Of a stretch of 7,559 bases of DNA, positions 6,203-7,559 are shown one piece after another (the stretch's first letter is position 1; each line of letters opens with the position of its first letter). Location of the stretch: NCBI GenBank assembly GCA_945485625.1, contig CALYSH010000062.1, positions 1 through 7,559 on the forward strand, written 5' to 3'. Source of the DNA: an uncultured Lachnospiraceae bacterium. GTDB taxonomy: Bacteria; Bacillota; Clostridia; Lachnospirales; Lachnospiraceae. The position numbers and the translations under genes are program-made. The notes beneath the pieces are model-generated. The model did no database searches and was not told the DNA's origin. It was given only the letters and a program-made list of their open reading frames with translations.

Positions 6203-7120
6203 TTACTCCTTCCTGCGAAGGCTGGCATAGGCGAGATATTCATATCCCTTGGCAGTCGCACAAATATCGTCCAGAATCGTCACCCGGCTTGCCTCGTACT
6301 GCCCGAAGTTTTTGACCAGACAGCCGCCACCGCCCACGATATACAGCCGCATCAGTTCCGGGTTGTATTCATACCGGCGCAGGGTTGCGAAAATATCCGC
6401 CACATACTTTTTCGCAACGGCTGTGATGCAGTCCAGATAGGGCTTGCCAATGTCAGCCGTTCCGTAGCGGAGTACCTGCTCAATGGTTGCATCCTCAATC
6501 TTGACTCCAAAACTGTCCAAAGTTGCATTCCTGGCGGCGATCATGCACTGGTTGACACCGAACTTTTCCGTCCAGCAGCGGCTTTCCACGGCCTTTTTGT
6601 TGTTGATATACAGGATGTTCATGGTGCCGTTACCGCTGTCAGCAAGGAGATTGGTTCCCCTGAAATCCCCCAATCTGCTGACGATTGCCGGATACCCCTG
6701 GGGATACAGGCTGCATCCGACGAAATGGATGTTGTATTCCTTTCCGTTGAATCGGAACTGTACCCTTTCGTTGCGGAGTAGATAGGAGCGAAAGTCCTCA
6801 CGCTGTTTGCGAATCCAGGTCAGCGGCAGCCCGGCGGCCAGATGCACATCTGCTTCCCGGATGCCATGCACATTCAGTTCTCTGGCAACTGCCATCAGGG
6901 TCAGAAGGTAGTAATCCTCGTCCATGGCCTTGTCCGGGATAAATTCCTTGTGTCCCTCTCCGATGCGGTAATAGGTGCCGTTGTATTCCAGAATGTTGCC
7001 GGAGAAGATTGGCTCGGTGTCGTAGGCGGTAATGCCGGTAGGGGTAACGGTGTTTGCGGTTTTGATGTTGCCGTATCCATGATCCACGGCAATGATTTTG
7101 ATGTTTCTCAGTTCCTTCAT
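6203..7120 (-). CDS. ParM/StbA-like actin-type partition ATPase
   Basis: A 305-residue actin-fold ATPase expected to form dynamic filaments that push or pull plasmid copies apart. Phosphate-1 loop: IIAVDHGYGNIKT with Asp13. Phosphate-2 loop: LLADSGNGTMNI with Asp161. Adenosine motif: YIVGGGGCLV, with the glycines at 263-266. The length matches ParM/Alp7-class proteins (about 300-390) and is too short for MreB or DnaK. AAGGAGG stands 10 bases before the ATG, inside a 12-codon leader ORF whose stop overlaps the start as ATGA. It heads the partition, replication and mobilization operon. In ParMRC systems the centromere normally lies upstream of parM, and the nested inverted repeat at 7163-7255 occupies that position. 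Confidence 0.85.
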   Translation of the reverse strand: MKELRNIKIIAVDHGYGNIKTANTVTPTGITAYDTEPIFSGNILEYNGTYYRIGEGHKEFIPDKAMDEDYYLLTLMAVARELNVHGIREADVHLAAGLPLTWIRKQREDFRSYLLRNERVQFRFNGKEYNIHFVGCSLYPQGYPAIVSRLGDFRGTNLLADSGNGTMNILYINNKKAVESRCWTEKFGVNQCMIAARNATLDSFGVKIEDATIEQVLRYGTADIGKPYLDCITAVAKKYVADIFATLRRYEYNPELMRLYIVGGGGCLVKNFGQYEASRVTILDDICATAKGYEYLAYASLRRKE

Positions 7121-7155
7121 TTGCTCAGTTCCTCCTTAAAATGATTGATGGTCAT
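7117..7155 (-). CDS. 12-codon leader ORF coupled to parM
   Basis: An ATG at 7155-7153 has an AAGGAGGG site a few bases upstream. The frame encodes MTINHFKEELSK and ends in a TGA sharing bases with the parM ATG (ATGA). The ribosome binding site of parM lies inside this short frame. The layout suggests translation of the leader delivers or clears ribosomes for parM. No repeated codon or amino-acid run suggests attenuation. The peptide itself probably has no function. Confidence 0.5.
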   Translation of the reverse strand: MTINHFKEELSK

Positions 7156-7162
7156 AAAAACA

Positions 7163-7255
7163 GCCCTCCTTCCAGTAGATTTGCCATCTGTCCGGCACCA
7201 GTTTTGAAAATCTGGTACTGTTTTGATTGCAAACTAATTCTACTGAAAAGAGGGC
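7163..7255. promoter_or_regulatory. Nested inverted repeat upstream of parM (candidate centromere, operator or RNA switch)
   Basis: Outer arms 7163-7179 (GCCCTCCTTCCAGTAGA) and 7239-7255 (TCTACTGAAAAGAGGGC) are complementary at 15 of 17 positions. TTTGC (7180-7184) and GCAAA (7229-7233) add five pairs inside. At the centre is a second palindrome, CGGCACCAG/CTGGTACTG (7193-7201, 7212-7220), with TTTT/AAAA between its arms. The left outer arm contains the leader's AAGGAGGG on the minus strand, so an RNA carrying both arms would hide that ribosome binding site. I found no convincing -35/-10 pair here, although TAGAAT at 7242-7237 is a possible -10. As DNA, it stands where parC-type centromeres and their autoregulatory operators lie. 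Confidence 0.6.
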
Positions 7256-7290
7256 AAAAGCACATTGAGCGCAGATTGACCGGAAATTGA

Positions 7291-7330
7291 GCAAAAAAGA
7301 AGCAGCCACACACCGAAGTGCATGACTGCT
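7291..7330 (-). terminator. Rho-independent terminator with UUCG loop
   Basis: Read on the minus strand, 7330-7318 and 7313-7301 form a 13-position stem (ten Watson-Crick pairs and three G-U) closed by a C(UUCG)G tetraloop, then TCTTTTTTGC. This is a textbook terminator facing left. It would end transcription of the membrane-protein gene whose stop is at 7399 and insulate the parM operon from it, so the parM promoter must lie between about 7156 and 7290. Confidence 0.9.
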
Positions 7331-7398
7331 ATAAAAATACTATTCAATTAAGGCTTGTGTGAAACTTAAATCTTCAAGCGTTTCAAAAACTATACTCT

Positions 7399-7559
7399 TT
7401 AATTTAAGTCTTGGATATTCATTTTGTCTATTTGCTTGTTACGGCGTCTTTTTTCCCGACAACTAAAGTAAATTGCCAGAAGAATAATGGTAGCTATGTT
7501 GCCTGACAACCAAACCAGAATCACCTGGAACACAAAACCAGCAGTTACCCCCGTACTCG
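7399..7559 (-). CDS. 3' end of a small membrane-protein gene (partial)
   Basis: A minus-strand frame enters from the right edge and ends at the TAA at 7401-7399, giving the last 52 residues. It contains a hydrophobic stretch, interrupted by SGN (FVFQVILVWLSGNIATIILL is its core), then AIYFSC and a strongly basic REKRRRNK turn and a polar end, IDKMNIQDLN. This is one or two membrane spans with a cytoplasmic basic anchor by the positive-inside rule. A terminator follows 69 bases downstream, which supports a real gene. I do not recognise the family. Confidence 0.6.
   Translation of the reverse strand, partial: STGVTAGFVFQVILVWLSGNIATIILLAIYFSCREKRRRNKQIDKMNIQDLN

Noticed and set aside
1..7559. 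CRISPR array, tRNA, rRNA or insertion sequence
   Set aside because: No regularly spaced repeats, no tRNA cloverleaf or rRNA segment noticed, and no transposase gene or matching terminal repeats found.

Overview
The window looks like DNA from a low-to-mid GC Gram-positive anaerobe of the Clostridia (gut Lachnospiraceae/Oscillospiraceae type). The grounds are strong AAGGAGG ribosome binding sites, tightly packed and overlapping genes, and proteins of families typical of Firmicutes plasmids and integrative elements (RepA_N initiator, DnaC-like loader, MobA/MobL relaxase, DUF3847-like protein). The species cannot be named from the sequence.

Layout. (1) Bases 1-1142, minus strand: a small operon of a 44-residue membrane peptide, an alpha/beta hydrolase with an N-terminal membrane anchor, and the first 12 codons of a third gene that leaves the window. 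(2) Bases 1143-1266: a divergent promoter region with a perfect 9-bp inverted repeat. (3) Bases 1267-1823: a TetR-family regulator on the plus strand, closed by a strong terminator. (4) Bases 1827-7155, minus strand: a plasmid-like backbone read in the order 12-codon leader ORF, parM-like actin ATPase, parR-like adaptor, RepA_N replication initiator, DnaC-like helicase loader, DUF3847-like basic protein, oriT, MobQ-type relaxase. (5) Bases 7163-7330: a nested inverted repeat upstream of the par operon, then a terminator facing left. (6) Bases 7399-7559: the 3' end of a membrane-protein gene.

The backbone genes form a replication, partition and mobilization unit. RepA and the DnaC-like ATPase would start replication, ParM/ParR would segregate copies, and the relaxase would nick at oriT and lead one strand out through a helper's secretion channel. 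No integrase, coupling protein or type IV secretion gene is in view, so plasmid and integrated mobilizable element remain equally possible. The tetR/hydrolase pair is either cargo or flanking DNA.

The most notable non-coding signals are an RSF1010-like nic sequence at 3829-3840 behind an inverted repeat, a nearly continuous run of hairpins from 3599 to 3825 with GNA triloops on the predicted transferred strand, and a 10-mer (TCCGGCACCA) found three times, each time inside an inverted repeat in the intergenic DNA around the rep/par module.
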